Shown one piece after another: positions 3,970-5,571 of a DNA stretch of 5,571 bases. The translations under genes and the position numbers were made by a program. Origin of the DNA: Actinophytocola sp050699915 (GTDB lineage: Bacteria; Actinomycetota; Actinomycetes; Mycobacteriales; Pseudonocardiaceae). The notes under the pieces are model-generated. The model worked only from the letters and a program-made list of their open reading frames with translations, was not told the DNA's origin and ran no database searches. The DNA is taken from contig NZ_JBOHGA010000317.1 of assembly GCF_050699915.1 (NCBI RefSeq), positions 1 to 5,571 of the forward strand, read 5' to 3'. Every line of letters starts with the position of its first letter. Positions within the stretch are counted from its first letter, which is position 1.

Positions 3970-5571
3970 CGTTCCTCGGTGAGTGCGTTGCCGCTCCAGA
4001 TCGCGTGCGTGCACGCGATTCCTCGGCCGCCCTTGGGGCGCAGCACGTCGTAGATGTGCATGCGCGGGATCTTCTCCGACAGCCCCCAGCCGCTGGGCCA
4101 GGTGATGATCCAGTCCATGTCCAGGTCCACCAGCAGCCCGAGCATCCGCGCGATCGTCGGCTCGTCCAGGCGCTCGAACGCCTCGTCCAGCAGCACCAGC
4201 CGCGCCGGCGGGCGCTCCGCGCCGGTCGAGACCGCGTCGTAGAAGGCCGACGCCGCGGCGAACAGCGTCACGTACGAGATCAGCCGTGTCTCGCCGGACG
4301 ACAGCTGGCGCATCCGCCGCGTGCGTGGCGCCCCGTCCGGCCCGTCGTCGCGCACCCGCACCGTGAACCGGTACCAGGACCGGTAGTCCAGCGCCCGGCC
4401 GAGCACCTCGGCGTAGTCGCCGGAATGGCCGTCGCGCTCGGTGGTGATCCGGTCGGTCAGCGCGGTGCGCAGCCGCTCGTCCTGGCCCTCGCCCCGCTTG
4501 GCGAACGGGGTGCGGATGAGCGTGAGCGCCGAGCGCATGTCCTCGTCGAGATCGGGCGCCGGCTGCCACTCCAGCTGGACGTGCACGCCCTGGCTCGAGC
4601 GCGCCACGTCGAGCGTGTCGTTCATCCGCCGGCACAGGTCGTCGGCGACCGCGATCTGCGCGGCGAGCTTGTCGGCCAGGTCGCGCAGCATGAACGCGTC
4701 GAAGATCTGCTGGTACTCCTCAGAGAGCAGCTCCCGTTGCGTGGCAAGGCGTTCGGCCACCTCGCGCGCCGCGACCGCCACCGGCCGCGGGCCGTGCGCG
4801 CCGGTCACGGTCACCGTGAGGATGTCCGCCGCCGACCGCTGCGCCACGATGTCGTGGCTGCCGGCCAGCGCGGCCTGCAGCGCCTGCAGGTCACCCAGCA
4901 CCGCGTCCTCGTTGACCGTGTCTCGCGACGACGCGGTCAGCGCCGCGTACGCCTCGTCGAGGTCGTCCGGCTTCGGCGTGTCGTCGGCGGAGACGGCCGC
5001 CGACCACACGCCGTCCGCACCCAGCGCCTCGGCGAACCGTTGCCGTGCAAAGGTCTCCTTCTCCGCCAGCTCCCCGAGCCGCGCCTCGCGGGTGTCGAGC
5101 TGCGTCTGCGTCTTGCCGGCCGACACCCGAGCGCCGGTCGCCTGCTGCCGCGCGCCGGGCAGCCGCTGCCGCAACCCGGCTCGCTCCTCCTCGGCCGCCG
5201 CGAGGTCGCGTTCGAGCTGCTCGGCCGCGCCGCCGATCGAGCGCACCCGCTCGGCGTACCCGGCCGACTCGTTCGTGAAGTCCAGGCACGCGCGCTCGGC
5301 GCCGGCGGAAACCTCGGCCAGCTCGTCGGCGGCCTTCCGGTGGTGCGCCACGGCCTTCGCGAGGGTGTCGACCGAGCCCGCGCAGCGCCGGGTCAGGGCG
5401 GTGACGAGCGACTCGGCCGCGGACCGCGCGTCCAGCGCGGAGGCCCTGGCCCGCTGCAGCGAGTCGGCGGACGCGTCCAGTCCGGCCGCGCGGGCGTCGG
5501 CGATCAGCGCGTCCTGCCGGGAGCGGTGCCGGCCGGCGGCCGCGGTGTGCGCCTCGCGGCCGGCGATCGCC
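3966..5571 (-). CDS. jetC: SMC-like ATPase, C-terminal part; TIGR02680-like (Wadjet JetC candidate)
   Basis: The frame is open from the right edge to TAG at 3968-3966, giving 534 visible residues of a protein usually around 1,300 long; the start and Walker A head lie outside. The first 190 or so residues are Ala/Glu/Arg-rich coiled coil. Then come a linker, an ABC signature LSSGE (4304-4290), LISYVTLFAAASAFYDA, Walker B RLVLLDEAF (4202-4176), a D-loop ERLDEPTIARMLGLLVDLDMDWIIT, and the C-terminal HIYDVLR and IWSGN block. The DEPT..R.LGLLVDLD.D and IY..LR..GG pattern matches my memory of TIGR02680. Those ATPases form, with DUF2397, DUF2398 and DUF2399 partners, a class of Wadjet systems, in which an SMC-like complex recognises plasmids and JetD cleaves them. 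Other SbcC/SMC-like defence ATPases are the alternative. No jetD-like gene follows; instead the gene ends against the convergent VOC-TrmO gene with shared stop bases. Confidence 0.8.
   Translation of the reverse strand, partial: AIAGREAHTAAAGRHRSRQDALIADARAAGLDASADSLQRARASALDARSAAESLVTALTRRCAGSVDTLAKAVAHHRKAADELAEVSAGAERACLDFTNESAGYAERVRSIGGAAEQLERDLAAAEEERAGLRQRLPGARQQATGARVSAGKTQTQLDTREARLGELAEKETFARQRFAEALGADGVWSAAVSADDTPKPDDLDEAYAALTASSRDTVNEDAVLGDLQALQAALAGSHDIVAQRSAADILTVTVTGAHGPRPVAVAAREVAERLATQRELLSEEYQQIFDAFMLRDLADKLAAQIAVADDLCRRMNDTLDVARSSQGVHVQLEWQPAPDLDEDMRSALTLIRTPFAKRGEGQDERLRTALTDRITTERDGHSGDYAEVLGRALDYRSWYRFTVRVRDDGPDGAPRTRRMRQLSSGETRLISYVTLFAAASAFYDAVSTGAERPPARLVLLDEAFERLDEPTIARMLGLLVDLDMDWIITWPSGWGLSEKIPRMHIYDVLRPKGGRGIACTHAIWSGNALTEER

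Noticed and set aside
3046..4635. Long minus-strand frame covering the VOC-TrmO gene and part of the ATPase gene
   Set aside because: It is Arg/Ala/Gly/Val-rich without family resemblance, while both overlapped genes have unmistakable domains in their own frames.

Overview
The window is uniformly very GC-rich with strong G/C third-position bias, short intergenic gaps and AGGAGG-type ribosome binding sites. This points to a high-GC actinomycete (Streptomyces- or Pseudonocardiaceae-like; the genus is inferred, not shown). It holds six protein genes, two of them cut by the window edges, plus one possible 10-residue leader ORF. No tRNA, rRNA, CRISPR array or insertion sequence was seen.

Left part (1-2108). 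A minus-strand gene entering at the left edge encodes the first 126 residues of an NRPS-type adenylation domain. It most resembles, from memory, the Pls/PosA (epsilon-poly-lysine synthetase-like) family. Its start overlaps by ATGA the stop of a tiny TTG-initiated ORF that has its own AGGAGG. A 446-base gap follows, unusually full of inverted repeats: one 5'-UTR hairpin at 452-472 and a nearly continuous run of stems at 616-805. Two of these stems probably terminate the next gene, a TauE/SafE-family membrane transporter on the minus strand (826-1770). A 338-base divergent promoter region with an AT-richer patch, three TTGAC repeats and a 14-base palindrome separates it from the next gene.

Middle (2109-2981). 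A plus-strand hypothetical membrane protein with about five TM segments converges, with 18 bases between stops, on a small minus-strand protein of a family I know only as uncharacterised.

Right part (3103-5571). A plus-strand gene joins an N-terminal VOC (glyoxalase-like) domain to a C-terminal TsaA/TrmO tRNA methyltransferase domain in one unbroken frame. Its stop shares a CTAG with the stop of a convergent minus-strand gene that runs off the right edge. That gene encodes the C-terminal head and part of the coiled coil of an SMC-like ATPase resembling TIGR02680, the JetC subunit of Wadjet anti-plasmid systems. The window therefore appears to contain the 3' boundary of a defence locus, with no jetD-like gene after jetC.

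The genes do not form one operon. Apart from the suspected leader/adenylation pair, they are single transcription units of unrelated function: secondary metabolism, anion transport, tRNA modification and plasmid defence.
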